Positions 1 through 8,262 of a stretch of DNA of 64,000 bases are shown piece by piece. Under the pieces are notes generated by a model. It searched no databases. It was not told the DNA's origin and was given only the letters and a program-made list of their open reading frames with translations. A program made the position numbers and the translations under genes. This DNA is from Sphingobacterium sp. (GTDB lineage: Bacteria > Bacteroidota > Bacteroidia > Sphingobacteriales > Sphingobacteriaceae), in assembly GCA_029239355.1 (NCBI GenBank), contig JAQZAZ010000018.1, forward strand, positions 1 through 64,000, in the 5' to 3' direction. Each line of letters begins with the position of its first letter. Positions within the stretch are counted from its first letter, which is position 1.

Positions 1-666
1 GAGATTGTTTGTGACTGGGATAGTAATGCTTTCATACCCCATATAGGATATGATGATATTTGTTCCTACGGAAGAATTATCTAAAGTGAATTCTCCATTA
101 CCATTGGTGATGGTGCCTTTTTTTCTTCCTTGTACCATTATGTTGGCGCCAACAAGTACATTACCATTTTCGTCAACAACTTTTCCTCTTATTTTGGACT
201 GGTTTTTAAGATTAAGTAGTAGTATTGTTTCTTTCAATTGAATACCACCAATTTCAGACTGACGCGGTTTAACCATGATCATATCTTTCTCCAGTTCGAA
301 AAAGATGGGCGTATTCTTTTCAAGGGTTTTTAATGCCTCTTGTAAAGGGAGATTGTTAAATGAGACAGAGGTACAGGTCAATGGATCAATATTTGGTGCT
401 GCCCATAAATAATGGTAACCCGTCTGAATGTTAATTTCTTGCAGTATCTTTCGCAGACTAACATTTTTTTTATTGATATTGACTCTTTGTGCCATAGTGT
501 TGGCCTGGACCCCCATCATCCCTAAAAGTAGTAGTGATGATAAAGAGATTTTCATAAGCGCATTGGTAAATATACGCGATACAGATTTTTCACCTGTACT
601 TTGTTCATCTGTCGGGACTGCACAAAAGAAGTCTCCAACATCTTTTTTGGTAAAAAAATGATACAT
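1..666 (-). CDS. TonB-dependent receptor (SusC/FecA-like) with STN domain, N-terminal part
   Basis: This gene is not in the ORF track because it runs off the left edge; I translated it from ATG at 666, and 222 codons are visible. The product begins with a ~35-residue extension, then a hydrophobic signal segment (ISLSSLLLLGMMGVQA), a secretin/TonB short N-terminal (STN) domain around residues 65-130 (VSLRKILQEINIQTGYHY), and the start of a carboxypeptidase-regulatory-like domain at about 165-222 (IRGKVVDENGNVLVGANI). This is the usual N-terminus of an outer-membrane receptor that signals through an anti-sigma factor. It lies downstream of an ECF sigma / FecR pair on the same strand, so cell-surface signalling is likely. 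The substrate cannot be told from this part. The barrel is outside the window. Confidence 0.9.
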   Translation of the reverse strand, partial: MYHFFTKKDVGDFFCAVPTDEQSTGEKSVSRIFTNALMKISLSSLLLLGMMGVQANTMAQRVNINKKNVSLRKILQEINIQTGYHYLWAAPNIDPLTCTSVSFNNLPLQEALKTLEKNTPIFFELEKDMIMVKPRQSEIGGIQLKETILLLNLKNQSKIRGKVVDENGNVLVGANIMVQGRKKGTITNGNGEFTLDNSSVGTNIIISYMGYESITIPVTNNL

Positions 667-808
667 TTGTTACGGTTAATTGATTTTAAATAATGGTAGT
701 TTACGATCCTTTAACTTTATTAAGGGGACGTTGGCGCGTCTCCTTAATCGATCTGACATAAATTTGCGGGTGTGTTCTCCTTTCTTTTAGTGAATTAGAT
801 TAATAACG

Positions 809-1951
809 TTAGTTTATTTTAACTTTTGATTTTTCTACAATAAAATTGGCGTTACTGGCTTTCGATAATAACTTAAACAAATCTTCAGCACTGGCATAAC
901 GCGGAATAATTCCTTCAATTTTTACTTTCCTTAGTTTTTGATCTATAAATTCAAAATCGAAATCATACCAACGTGCAAGTTTAACCATAACGCTTTCCAA
1001 GGGCTCAGCGACAAACTCGAATTGATCTTTGGTCCAGGCAATATCGGATTGATTATCTACTTCGCGTTTATAAGTGTTTTGACCAGGGGTCGATATGGCT
1101 TGTTCGTTCGGTTTTAAAATGATAGCTTCTTGTGTGGCCGTACTATTATAGTTGATTTTTACAGATCCCTCCATTAGTGTTGTGATTGTGGATTTGTCTT
1201 CACTATAGCTGCTTACATTAAATTTCGTGCCCAGTACCTGAATTTCCTGTTCATTACATTGGACGAAAAATGGAACAGTGGTGCCATCTCCATTTTTAAT
1301 TTTGCTGATTTCGAAAAAAGCCTCCCCGATAAGCTTTACCGTCCTTTGTCTACCATCAAATTCCTCCGGAAATATCAACGTGGAAGCCGCGTTTAACCTA
1401 ACTGAACTGCCATCGGGAAGCAATATATGATATTGACCTCCTTTTGGAGTGCTTATAATCAATGTTTTTCCCTGTTTTAAAGGATTATTTGGCGTGATTT
1501 TTTTTAACTCTTCAGAAATATTGAAATATTTTTTTTCGACTGGTAGTTGTAGTGATTTACCATCTTCAAGTTGAATGGATGCGCGAAAACTGCCTGGAAC
1601 AATATTCAGTGAGGTATGATCGAGTTTAAGATTCCAAAGGAGGATAAATAGCGCGGCAATTGTACAGGCAGCAATAGCAATCCCATATTTTTTAATAAAA
1701 AGATGAAATGGATTAGGTCGTTCAAATGTAATCTTACTTTTTGCTTTTTCAATTACCTCATGAACGGGTAATGAAAAAGCCCAATCAACATCCTGTTCGT
1801 AGATATTATTTGAAATCAGGGTTTGAAATAACTCTTCATGCTGTGCTGAGGAGGAGCGCCAATGGTCTAGTTTTGTCTCACCCTCATCGGATAAGATCCC
1901 AAGCTTTTTTGCAGATATTAATTCACTTACTTCGAAAGGGCTCAGCTCCAT
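809..1951 (-). CDS. FecR-family anti-sigma factor
   Basis: This 380-residue inner-membrane protein has the FecR layout. A cytoplasmic N-terminal sigma-binding part covers about 1-85, one membrane helix about 90-107 (IAIAACTIAALFILLW), the periplasmic FecR domain about 165-280 (ISTPKGGQYHILLPDGSSV, then GEAFFEI), and a C-terminal DUF4974/STN-like domain about 310-380. In this family the protein holds its ECF sigma factor and releases it when the outer-membrane receptor signals ligand loading. It sits between the sigma gene (about 100 bp upstream) and the STN receptor (about 140 bp downstream), the standard order in Bacteroidota. Confidence 0.93.
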   Translation of the reverse strand: MELSPFEVSELISAKKLGILSDEGETKLDHWRSSSAQHEELFQTLISNNIYEQDVDWAFSLPVHEVIEKAKSKITFERPNPFHLFIKKYGIAIAACTIAALFILLWNLKLDHTSLNIVPGSFRASIQLEDGKSLQLPVEKKYFNISEELKKITPNNPLKQGKTLIISTPKGGQYHILLPDGSSVRLNAASTLIFPEEFDGRQRTVKLIGEAFFEISKIKNGDGTTVPFFVQCNEQEIQVLGTKFNVSSYSEDKSTITTLMEGSVKINYNSTATQEAIILKPNEQAISTPGQNTYKREVDNQSDIAWTKDQFEFVAEPLESVMVKLARWYDFDFEFIDQKLRKVKIEGIIPRYASAEDLFKLLSKASNANFIVEKSKVKIN

Positions 1952-2049
1952 AAATTCTTTGGTTAGTATTTATGATTATAACAGAATTCGAAGCTAGAAT
2001 TGCTATCCCTTTTTTTTATTTATTTGTAATTCACTGATTAGTAGTGTTT

Positions 2050-2637
2050 TTAATTTTTTAACGTATCGATTAATAATAATAATAGAAGATAATCGCCTTT
2101 GTCCAATAACTGTTTTAGCAAAGCTAACCCCTTTGTTTTCTGTGTGTAAACAGTGCTGCTAGTTATATTTAATTTTTGCGCAATTTCTTTTGTATCTAGC
2201 CCCTCTATGATATTTAATTTCATAATGGCAGCACATTGAGTAGGTAGTTTTTCTAAAGCATTTTTGATCAGTTGTAATGTTTCTGCATAAATAATCCACC
2301 TGCTATCATCTTCAACAATGCTGTTTATTTGATTGGCATAATTGTCATAATTAGTCAAGCGTCTTTTTCGCTTGTCCAGGTAATTGATGGACGCATTTTT
2401 TGTGCTCAGGTAAAGAAATGACTTTAGCCTGTCGTAAGAATCAAAATGAAAGTCGGTTGACCAAATTTTTAAAAGAACATCTTGGACAAGCTCCTCCGCA
2501 CTTTCTTTTTCTATATCGAACTTAATCGCAAATAGGCATAAGGGCGAATAAAACCTATGAAATAGGAATTCAAAAGCTTTTTCATCTTTTCTTAGAAAAG
2601 CTGAGAATAATTTGGATTCGTCTGATATGTCTTCCAT
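2050..2637 (-). CDS. ECF RNA polymerase sigma factor (FecI-like, sigma-70 family)
   Basis: The ORF extends to 2763, but the family N-terminus fits the internal ATG at 2637 (MEDISDESKLFSAFL), giving 195 residues; the upstream 42 residues look like translated non-coding sequence. Sigma region 2 spans about 25-90 (LFHRFYSPLCLFAIKF, then ESAEELVQDVLLKIW). Region 4 is at about 125-180 with a helix-turn-helix (DTKEIAQKLNITSSTVYTQ). There is no extracytoplasmic C-terminal extension. It should direct transcription of the adjacent receptor gene once FecR lets it go. Confidence 0.93.
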   Translation of the reverse strand: MEDISDESKLFSAFLRKDEKAFEFLFHRFYSPLCLFAIKFDIEKESAEELVQDVLLKIWSTDFHFDSYDRLKSFLYLSTKNASINYLDKRKRRLTNYDNYANQINSIVEDDSRWIIYAETLQLIKNALEKLPTQCAAIMKLNIIEGLDTKEIAQKLNITSSTVYTQKTKGLALLKQLLDKGDYLLLLLLIDTLKN

Positions 2638-2912
2638 GTGCTGGTAAAACAAATTAAATGAATTTTGGACATAAATGAAAGGATAAGAAAAGATTTTGGA
2701 TGATAGAAGGGGATATATAATTTTTTTCCTGACATTAAAATAATTGATGCTGACAATTTTCAATCGTTGAAAGATAACGTGAAAAAATAAGCTACCATCA
2801 AATGGAAGAAAAATTAACCTGTTTTTGTTTCTAATATTTATCCAAAGTTAGTCATTAAACTTCTTTATCGCAGTTGCTCAGCTGATAGATCGTTTCTGAT
2901 TAGATAGAGCTA

Positions 2913-3575
2913 TTAGTGCTTTAGATCTTTTAGTAATATCTTCTGTATGAGCGTTTCAATTTCTTTTGCATGAGTGACTGTCATAAAATGACCAGCTCTT
3001 TGAATGATAAAAGTGGGGATTACATTTCTAATTGGAATAATGCGGTCTTTGCTGCCATGGATATGGATCAAGTTGTTGGGAATAGTCTTGTTTTTCCAAT
3101 TTACGATTTGGCTGATCGCCCAAGACAGAAATTTAGCATCGGTCTCTTGTAGTATTTGTTTAAGCATCATTTTATCTTCTTTTAAGCTTATACCAAAGAA
3201 ATAATTTGATAAAATATGATGTGATTTTAGAACTGAAGTAGGAATAAATCTATGCAGTCTAAGTGTTCCAATAAGTTTATAAAGTTTAGGTAGTTCGCTA
3301 TCTTTTTTTGCAGATGCGAGTAAAATAACTTGTTTTACATCAATAATTGTAGCGATTTCCATAGCAACCATTCCTCCGAAAGATAATCCAATAAGAACGG
3401 GGCTTTCTGTCGTAATTTTAGCGGATAATCGTCGTGCATAGCATGAAATTGATTCTGTTGGAATCGGGGCGATCCAATCGAGGTATGTCACATTTAGGCC
3501 CTTAAAATTTATTTTATAGAATACTCTTCGGTCAACACCTAATCCACTAAGTATATAAATATGGGTATCGGACAT
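2913..3575 (-). CDS. Alpha/beta hydrolase
   Basis: I prefer the ATG at 3575 (MSDTHIYILSGLGVD), which gives 220 residues and starts at the first beta strand of the fold; the ORF track start at 3665 adds 30 residues that do not resemble the family. The nucleophile elbow is GLSFGG, the acid is probably the Asp of HGSKDRIIP, and the catalytic His is in AGHFM near the C-terminus, so the Ser-Asp-His triad is intact. The substrate is unknown; small esterases and lipid or ester hydrolases share this pattern. The neighbours give no clue. Confidence 0.8.
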   Translation of the reverse strand: MSDTHIYILSGLGVDRRVFYKINFKGLNVTYLDWIAPIPTESISCYARRLSAKITTESPVLIGLSFGGMVAMEIATIIDVKQVILLASAKKDSELPKLYKLIGTLRLHRFIPTSVLKSHHILSNYFFGISLKEDKMMLKQILQETDAKFLSWAISQIVNWKNKTIPNNLIHIHGSKDRIIPIRNVIPTFIIQRAGHFMTVTHAKEIETLIQKILLKDLKH

Positions 3576-3680
3576 GATGAAAGGCTTAAATGCATTTTGA
3601 CTACAATTTATTAATAATGTGTCGATATCCAAAATCAGAAAAATATTGGGCAAGGGGAAGTTCACATGATTTATTTTAAA

Positions 3681-3718
3681 AAAACAAGATACCCAAACAG
3701 GAATGGATATCTTGTTTT
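3681..3718 (-). terminator. Rho-independent terminator after the OYE gene
   Basis: AAAACAAGATA and TATCTTGTTTT form an 11-bp stem around a 16-nt loop. On the minus strand the stem is followed by a T-rich run (TTGTTTTTTTAAAA). It lies downstream of the old-yellow-enzyme gene and just upstream of the hydrolase gene, separating the two transcripts. Confidence 0.7.
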
Positions 3719-3806
3719 ATCCATAAAAGTGAATGCTCGTCTTTTACGGATTTTTATCATATAACCGTTAATAAGAATTACTAGCGTACTTAGATCATTG
3801 ATCTAG

Positions 3807-4871
3807 CTAAGACAACGTTGCTAAGCTTTTGGCCTCAAAGACAGATAAGTCTTCGAATTGTTCTGCTTGAACTTTCTTTACCCAATTTGGATCTTGTAAG
3901 ATCGCACGACCTACTGCGACCAAATCAAAGTCCCCTCTTTCATATCGACGTACTAATTCATCCAGTGAAGCTGGAGATGACTTAAATTCTGAATTTGTAA
4001 ATACCTCGCCAAAATCTTTATCAAGTCCTACTGAACCCACCGTTATTGTCGGTTGACCGGAGACTTTTTTTAGCCATCCGGCGAAATTTAAATCACTACC
4101 CTCAAATTCTGGCTCCCAATAGCGTCGTTGACTTCCATGGAAAATATCTATGCCCGCGTCGACTAATGGTAAGATCCAGTCTTCCATCAGCTTTGGGGTA
4201 GGGGCTAATTTCGCAGCGTAATCTTGTTGTTTCCATTGTGATAGTCTGATAATAATTACAAAATCCGGTCCAACGGCTTTTCGCATTGCTCTCACTACTT
4301 CGACAGCAAATCTGGAACGCTCCTTTATCGTTTTACCACCGAATTCATCTGATCTGTGGTTCATTCCCTCCCAAAAGAATTGATCAATCAAATAACCATG
4401 TGCGGCGTGTATTTCAAAGGCATCGAAACCTAGCTCTTTTGCAGATTTTGCAGCATCAGCGTACGCTTGGATAGTATTTTCTATATCGGCCAAAGTCATT
4501 GTGTCTGGACTTTCAAAAGCTGCTGGTGGAGTCCACTGCATTGGGGTATACCCTACATGCCATATTTGAGGTGCTATTTTACCTCCTTTTGCGTGTACAG
4601 CATCTAGAATGTTCTTCCAACCGTTTAAAGCTTGGTCTCCATAAAAATTTGGAATGTCCTTTAAGTTTTTTGAGGCTGGCCTTTCGATTACAGTTCCTTC
4701 GGTTAGAATCAAACCAACGTCTCCGGCTGCCCGCCGTTCATAATAACCTGTAACGACATCTCCAGGGATCCCGTCAGTAGAAAATGCTCGTGTCATGGGG
4801 GCCATGACAAAACGATTTTTTAATACAAGATTTTTGTATTGGAATGGACTGAAAAGTGTTTGTATGCTCAT
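3807..4871 (-). CDS. NADH:flavin oxidoreductase / old yellow enzyme family
   Basis: This 354-residue FMN enzyme has the OYE TIM-barrel signatures: SPFQYKNLVLKNRFVMAPMTR at the start, the substrate-binding His pair at 155 and 158 (HAAHGYLI), DQFFWEGMNHRSDEFGG, and the C-terminal phosphate-binding VAVGRAILQDPNWV. The family reduces activated C=C bonds of enones, quinones or nitro compounds with NAD(P)H. The gene is divergent from an HxlR regulator, and repeated GTAACTA boxes between them suggest induction by an electrophile or quinone. A -7 box TATCTTTG (4900-4907 on the minus strand) precedes it. The natural substrate is unknown. Confidence 0.92.
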   Translation of the reverse strand: MSIQTLFSPFQYKNLVLKNRFVMAPMTRAFSTDGIPGDVVTGYYERRAAGDVGLILTEGTVIERPASKNLKDIPNFYGDQALNGWKNILDAVHAKGGKIAPQIWHVGYTPMQWTPPAAFESPDTMTLADIENTIQAYADAAKSAKELGFDAFEIHAAHGYLIDQFFWEGMNHRSDEFGGKTIKERSRFAVEVVRAMRKAVGPDFVIIIRLSQWKQQDYAAKLAPTPKLMEDWILPLVDAGIDIFHGSQRRYWEPEFEGSDLNFAGWLKKVSGQPTITVGSVGLDKDFGEVFTNSEFKSSPASLDELVRRYERGDFDLVAVGRAILQDPNWVKKVQAEQFEDLSVFEAKSLATLS

Positions 4872-4899
4872 TTTTTTATATCATTTGCGAATTTCTTTA

Positions 4900-4967
4900 C
4901 AAAGATATTTTAAATAGTGTATTTTTGTAACTATTGATAGTATAAAGTAGTTACCTTTGCGTAACTA
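4900..4967. promoter_or_regulatory. Divergent promoter/operator between OYE and hxlR-type genes
   Basis: Three copies of a 7-bp box occur here: GTAACTA at 4927-4933, its complement TAGTTAC at 4948-4954, and GTAACTA at 4961-4967. Boxes 2 and 3 form a palindrome with a 6-bp centre. A -7 box TACCTTTG (4952-4959, plus) for the regulator lies inside that palindrome. The OYE -7 box TATCTTTG (4900-4907, minus) sits 19 bp from box 1, so box 1 covers its -33 position. The HxlR-type protein encoded alongside is the natural candidate to bind here and repress both genes. Confidence 0.6.
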
Positions 4968-4982
4968 TCAAATGTTTTGTTA

Positions 4983-5318
4983 ATGAAAAGAACTGATTTT
5001 AAGAATTGTTCATGCGCGATGCAACGCTCTATGGGGATTTTGGGAACAAGATGGAAGCCCATTATTATATACACACTAAGAGATCGAAAAGCCCGATTTG
5101 GACAACTCGATGCATTGATCGAAAATATTTCAAGAAAAGTACTGACATCCTCTTTAAAAGAATTGGAAGAAGATGGTATTATTTTGAGAGAGGAATTTAA
5201 AGAGTTACCTCCTCGGGTGGAATACGCTCTGACTGAAAAAGGAAAGGCTCTTATTCCGATTATGTGTCAGTTAGCAAAATGGAATGAGGAATATTATAAG
5301 GAAGAAATTACCATTTGA
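4983..5318 (+). CDS. HxlR-family winged-helix transcriptional regulator
   Basis: The ORF track starts at a TTG (4977), but ATG at 4983 is two codons later and is the likelier start, giving 111 residues (MKRTDFKNCSCAMQRSM). The family pattern is clear: a Cys near the N-terminus, MGILGTRWKPIIIYTLRD, the recognition region ISRKVLTSSLKELEEDGII, and PPRVEYALTEKGKAL in the wing. HxlR proteins usually sense electrophiles, oxidants or small ligands and control an adjacent reductase. It is divergent from the OYE gene and probably autoregulated through the GTAACTA boxes. Two Cys (SCAM region) could be redox-sensitive; that is inference. Confidence 0.9.
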   Translation: MKRTDFKNCSCAMQRSMGILGTRWKPIIIYTLRDRKARFGQLDALIENISRKVLTSSLKELEEDGIILREEFKELPPRVEYALTEKGKALIPIMCQLAKWNEEYYKEEITI

Positions 5319-5638
5319 CAAGCAGCTTCATTTGAAATTATCTGTATCTAGCTTCTTTTTGCCATCAGTTGTTGTTAAATAGGCAAAATAAGATGATTGA
5401 TTGTCATTTCCAGGACTTCCATTCCCAGTTTTCCGATTACTTTAACATTTGGGCGACCATATAGTTTAAATCCATTTTTGGGAGATAGGATGCAATAATA
5501 TTTGGCCCTGTAGCGCAAAGAATCTACCGTAGGAAGAAGAAGATAAGCATTTTTTTGTTTATGTACTAAGAAAAAAGGCTTATAGATATAGAAGGAAATG
5601 ATCTTATAAAACAATCTTAATATATAATAGAAATATTA
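5319..5638. other. Intergenic region without a convincing gene
   Basis: This 320-bp stretch separates the HxlR gene from the FMN reductase. A 79-residue minus ORF (5375-5614) is open here but has no recognisable motif, no sensible start context and a biased, repetitive composition, so I do not call it. No clear terminator hairpin was found. Confidence 0.5.
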
Positions 5639-6169
5639 TTATGCGAGTTGGTTTTTGAAGTTGTCTATTTTTTCGTTAAGTGCAGTTAGTAGCTCCGGAT
5701 TAATGACACCATTGTTCAAATCAAAATTTTCATAGAATTTTGGTAATGAAAAGGTTTCTTTAATGATAGCGCCAAATTGGGGAAAGAATTTTTGCGCCTC
5801 GGCCATCACGTTTCCACCGCCATAGCCGCCGGGGGAGGTAGTCATTAATAACATCGGTTTGTCCTGAAATACCTTAACATTTATTCTGGACGCCCAGTCA
5901 AAAACGTTTTTAAAAGCAACGCTGTAAGAACGGTTATTCTCAGCTAATGAACAAATAATAATATCGCTTTCGGCAATATTATCGAGAAAATGATGAGCTT
6001 CGTTTGGAAAACCATTTTTTTCCAAATCGACAGAAAAAATAGGCATATTATAATCGTTTAGATCAATCAAGTTGATTTCATGATCATCAAAACTTTTTAG
6101 AACAAACTTGACTAACTGTTTATTGATCGAGGTGGAAGAATTGCTTCCAGCAAATGCAAATATTTTCAT
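5639..6169 (-). CDS. NADPH-dependent FMN reductase family protein
   Basis: ATG at 6169 gives a 176-residue flavodoxin-fold protein that begins exactly at the first strand (MKIFAFAGSNSSTSINKQL); the longer ORF to 6268 adds 33 improbable residues. The phosphate-binding loop AGSNSSTS and the loops ENNRSYSVAFKNVFDW and TTSPGGYGGGNVM are typical of the FMN_red family (ArsH / chromate or quinone reductases). It probably uses NAD(P)H to reduce quinones, azo dyes or flavin. It is encoded near an OYE reductase but on a separate transcript. Confidence 0.88.
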   Translation of the reverse strand: MKIFAFAGSNSSTSINKQLVKFVLKSFDDHEINLIDLNDYNMPIFSVDLEKNGFPNEAHHFLDNIAESDIIICSLAENNRSYSVAFKNVFDWASRINVKVFQDKPMLLMTTSPGGYGGGNVMAEAQKFFPQFGAIIKETFSLPKFYENFDLNNGVINPELLTALNEKIDNFKNQLA

Positions 6170-6321
6170 GTTGTCTATCCTGTAGTATCTACATCTAAAT
6201 TTACTAATTTTTCGATAAATAATCCACCATTTCATTATTCGAAATAACTTATTATTTGGCGGTAACATACACTGAATATCAGCGATATATTTAAATTAAT
6301 CTGTTTTTCTGTGATTAAATA

Positions 6322-6855
6322 TTATCTATCTTCTTTAAAAATAGAATACATTGGGATATCATAATATTTGCCATCTTTCTTTAAGTGCTGTTTTAGTATA
6401 GCCTCTTTTTGCATCCCTATTTTGCTCAGAACTTTTCCAGAAGCTGGGTTATGGGGAAAATAGGTTGCAAATATCTTGTTGAAACTGAGTTCCCTGAATC
6501 CATAATTAATGACAGCTTTCGCAGCTTCAGTGACATAGCCATTATTCCAATATGGAATGCCTATCCAATAACCTAATTCGGCTTTATCGGAGCCTTCGTC
6601 GTGAAGTCCGATGGCACCGAGCAATTTCCCGTTTTTTTCTCGAATTGCAAAGGTGAACCCCTTGCGGGTTTTAAAGCTTTCGGTTGATAGTTTTAGCCAA
6701 ATTTCAGCATCCTCCTTCCGATAAGGGTACGGAATATTCGATGTATAATCAGAAAACACCTTGTCTTGAAGATACAATACAATTTGAGGAATATCTTCCA
6801 CTGTTATTTTGTCGAGAATAAGTCTTTCAGTTTCTAATCTTGGAAAGTCATTCAT
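6322..6855 (-). CDS. GNAT N-acetyltransferase, RimJ/RimL type
   Basis: I chose ATG at 6855 (MNDFPRLETERLIL), the classic RimJ/RimL N-terminus, giving 177 residues. The acetyl-CoA fold is seen in ELGYWIGIPYWNNGYVTEA, with the pyrophosphate-binding region replaced by the usual GYVTEAAK stretch, and NPASGKVLSKIGMQKE, the diagnostic GNAT motif B. It transfers an acetyl group to an amine, either a protein N-terminus or a small molecule. The substrate is not predictable. Confidence 0.88.
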   Translation of the reverse strand: MNDFPRLETERLILDKITVEDIPQIVLYLQDKVFSDYTSNIPYPYRKEDAEIWLKLSTESFKTRKGFTFAIREKNGKLLGAIGLHDEGSDKAELGYWIGIPYWNNGYVTEAAKAVINYGFRELSFNKIFATYFPHNPASGKVLSKIGMQKEAILKQHLKKDGKYYDIPMYSIFKEDR

Positions 6856-6986
6856 GCTAATTGTGCTATAAAGAGGTTGCAAAAATAGGATAAGGCAATT
6901 TTGTATTTAGAGCAAAATTAAATATTATTTTCTGGTTATTTAAACAAAGTGAGCTAAAATAATAATTAAGATAATACCGTTTTATT

Positions 6987-7577
6987 TCAGTCATGTTGAT
7001 AGCTCTCTATTAATTCGATATATCCATCAATCATCAACGGATAGAAGTTCTCGAAACAGTCCTGATATATCTTATACTCAAGATGTTTAATTTCTTCGGT
7101 AATTCGCTCCTCGGATACCCCATTATAGCATAATTCCGGATTTGTTTTTCTGGTCTCATCATGGCAGGAAAAATCATGGAGTTGTTTATACAATTCGTTC
7201 AGATCGGCAATGTCTTCACTACGTTGGTAGGAGGGATGAAACCAGACCCAACTGACAATCAAAGGGGGGGCATAGATATTACGACAAGATGGTAATGTTT
7301 TCTAATTTCTCATAATCGAAGTTTGCGATTCCCCTCCGTGCAACCACAGTCCATAATTTTCGAAATTGATATAGAGAAGAACCGGCAGGAGCCGTGACAC
7401 CAGAGAAATATTGGTTTCTTTTCGTTCACGACTTTGTCAACAATAATAAAATCAATGGTATCCTTTTTTGTTTGTAGGCTATCGGCTGTTACTTCATCAT
7501 TGACGACTTTCTTTTGTTGAGCGGGACATAAATAATGGACAAATAAGAATAATGTTAAAATTCTATTTTTTTTTTTT
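6987..7577 (-). pseudogene. Decayed exported protein gene (multiple frameshifts)
   Basis: On the minus strand a signal-peptide-like segment (NRILTLFLFVHYLCPAQQ) follows an A12 tract, but no ATG is in frame. Translation then gives KKPIFLWCHGS, shifts frame to LPVLLYINFENYGLWLHGG, shifts again to GIANFDYEKLEN and stops near 7280. The joined text reads like the N-terminus of a Bacteroidota exported alpha/beta-hydrolase-like protein. The 91-residue ORF at 6987-7262 starts at TTG, lies just past a C7 tract, is open at its 5' end into the decayed part, and is probably the remaining 3' piece or a neighbour fused by deletion. Its own fold is not recognised. Confidence 0.6.
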
Positions 7578-7719
7578 GCGTAAATAAAGTAGGAGAACTG
7601 TCACGTTTCTGATTGTTAAGTATAGATATTTTTCTGGAAGGGATCTATATATAATATACGGGATTTATTGGATCTGAGCCTTAAATAAAAGCCTGGACAT
7701 AATACTATGATTTAAATTA

Positions 7720-7828
7720 GCTAACTTAGCTATTATCCTTGGCTGCGAGGTTCGGAACATTCCCTAGCGAACTAGAAAAATGAACCGGCTTTGAGCCACT
7801 TGCCCCCGACTTTCGGGGGCTTGTTTTT
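7720..7828 (+). ncRNA. Candidate structured small RNA ending in a strong terminator
   Basis: The stretch contains several nested hairpins: GGTTC...GAACC enclosing CTAG-CGAA-CTAG, then GGCT-TTG-AGCC, and finally the GC-rich hairpin GCCCCCGA-CTT-TCGGGGGC (7802-7820) with TTGTTTTT after it. No upstream plus-strand gene needs this terminator, as the neighbour is a minus-strand pseudogene. A small RNA is therefore plausible, but no clear promoter was seen and I do not recognise a known family. The 5' end is approximate. Confidence 0.4.
7802..7828 (+). terminator. Rho-independent terminator
   Basis: An 8-bp GC-rich stem, GCCCCCGA with TCGGGGGC around a CTT loop, is followed directly by TTGTTTTT. 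The U-tract is on the plus strand. It lies 96 bp upstream of the small membrane protein gene. Confidence 0.8.
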
Positions 7829-7923
7829 AAATTTAACGCATTGAGATATGTAAATTGGAAAACAGTGAGATCAACCAATATTTTCAATATTACATGGGAA
7901 AAAACTGGCGATAAAAAACAATA

Positions 7924-8220
7924 ATGATAAAATTCTTAAAAATAAAAGGAACTCTTTTCTTAATCCTAGGGATATTGGGATTTATTGGTGTAGTGGCCGC
8001 TATTGCAATATTGGGCACTGGACATTCCGCGCCGGATAAACTGATGGCTATATACATCGGGATTTTTGGACTGATTCCAATCCTGTTATTGCTTATTATC
8101 GATCGGATCTGCGTATGGAAATTTGGGACGGCTAAGGTAAATAAAATAGAAGTGTATATTCTTGGTACTTTTATGCTACTTTTTGTTTTAAACTGGATCC
8201 GTCTGCAATGGCAGATATAG
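7924..8220 (+). CDS. Small membrane protein of unknown function
   Basis: A 98-residue protein with three hydrophobic stretches: about 8-30 (GTLFLILGILGFIGVVAAIA), about 42-60 (IYIGIFGLIPILLLLII) and about 77-93 (VYILGTFMLLFVLNWI). It has no known motif. ATG follows an A-rich leader, as in neighbouring genes. It stands alone between a terminator and a convergent gene. Hypothetical inner-membrane protein. Confidence 0.6.
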   Translation: MIKFLKIKGTLFLILGILGFIGVVAAIAILGTGHSAPDKLMAIYIGIFGLIPILLLLIIDRICVWKFGTAKVNKIEVYILGTFMLLFVLNWIRLQWQI

Positions 8221-8226
8221 TAAGAT

Positions 8227-8245
8227 GCGGCTTGGCCGCTCTATT
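8227..8245 (+). terminator. Weak terminator-like hairpin between convergent genes
   Basis: GCGGC-TTG-GCCGC forms a 5-bp GC stem seven bases after the small membrane protein stop codon; only a short T-rich stretch follows. It may end transcription from the plus strand. Confidence 0.35.
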
Positions 8246-8262
8246 TATTAGCTACTTTGTTG

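Noticed and set aside
5375-5614. 79-residue minus-strand ORF
   Set aside because: No motif, no plausible start context and no neighbour relationship; treated as chance.
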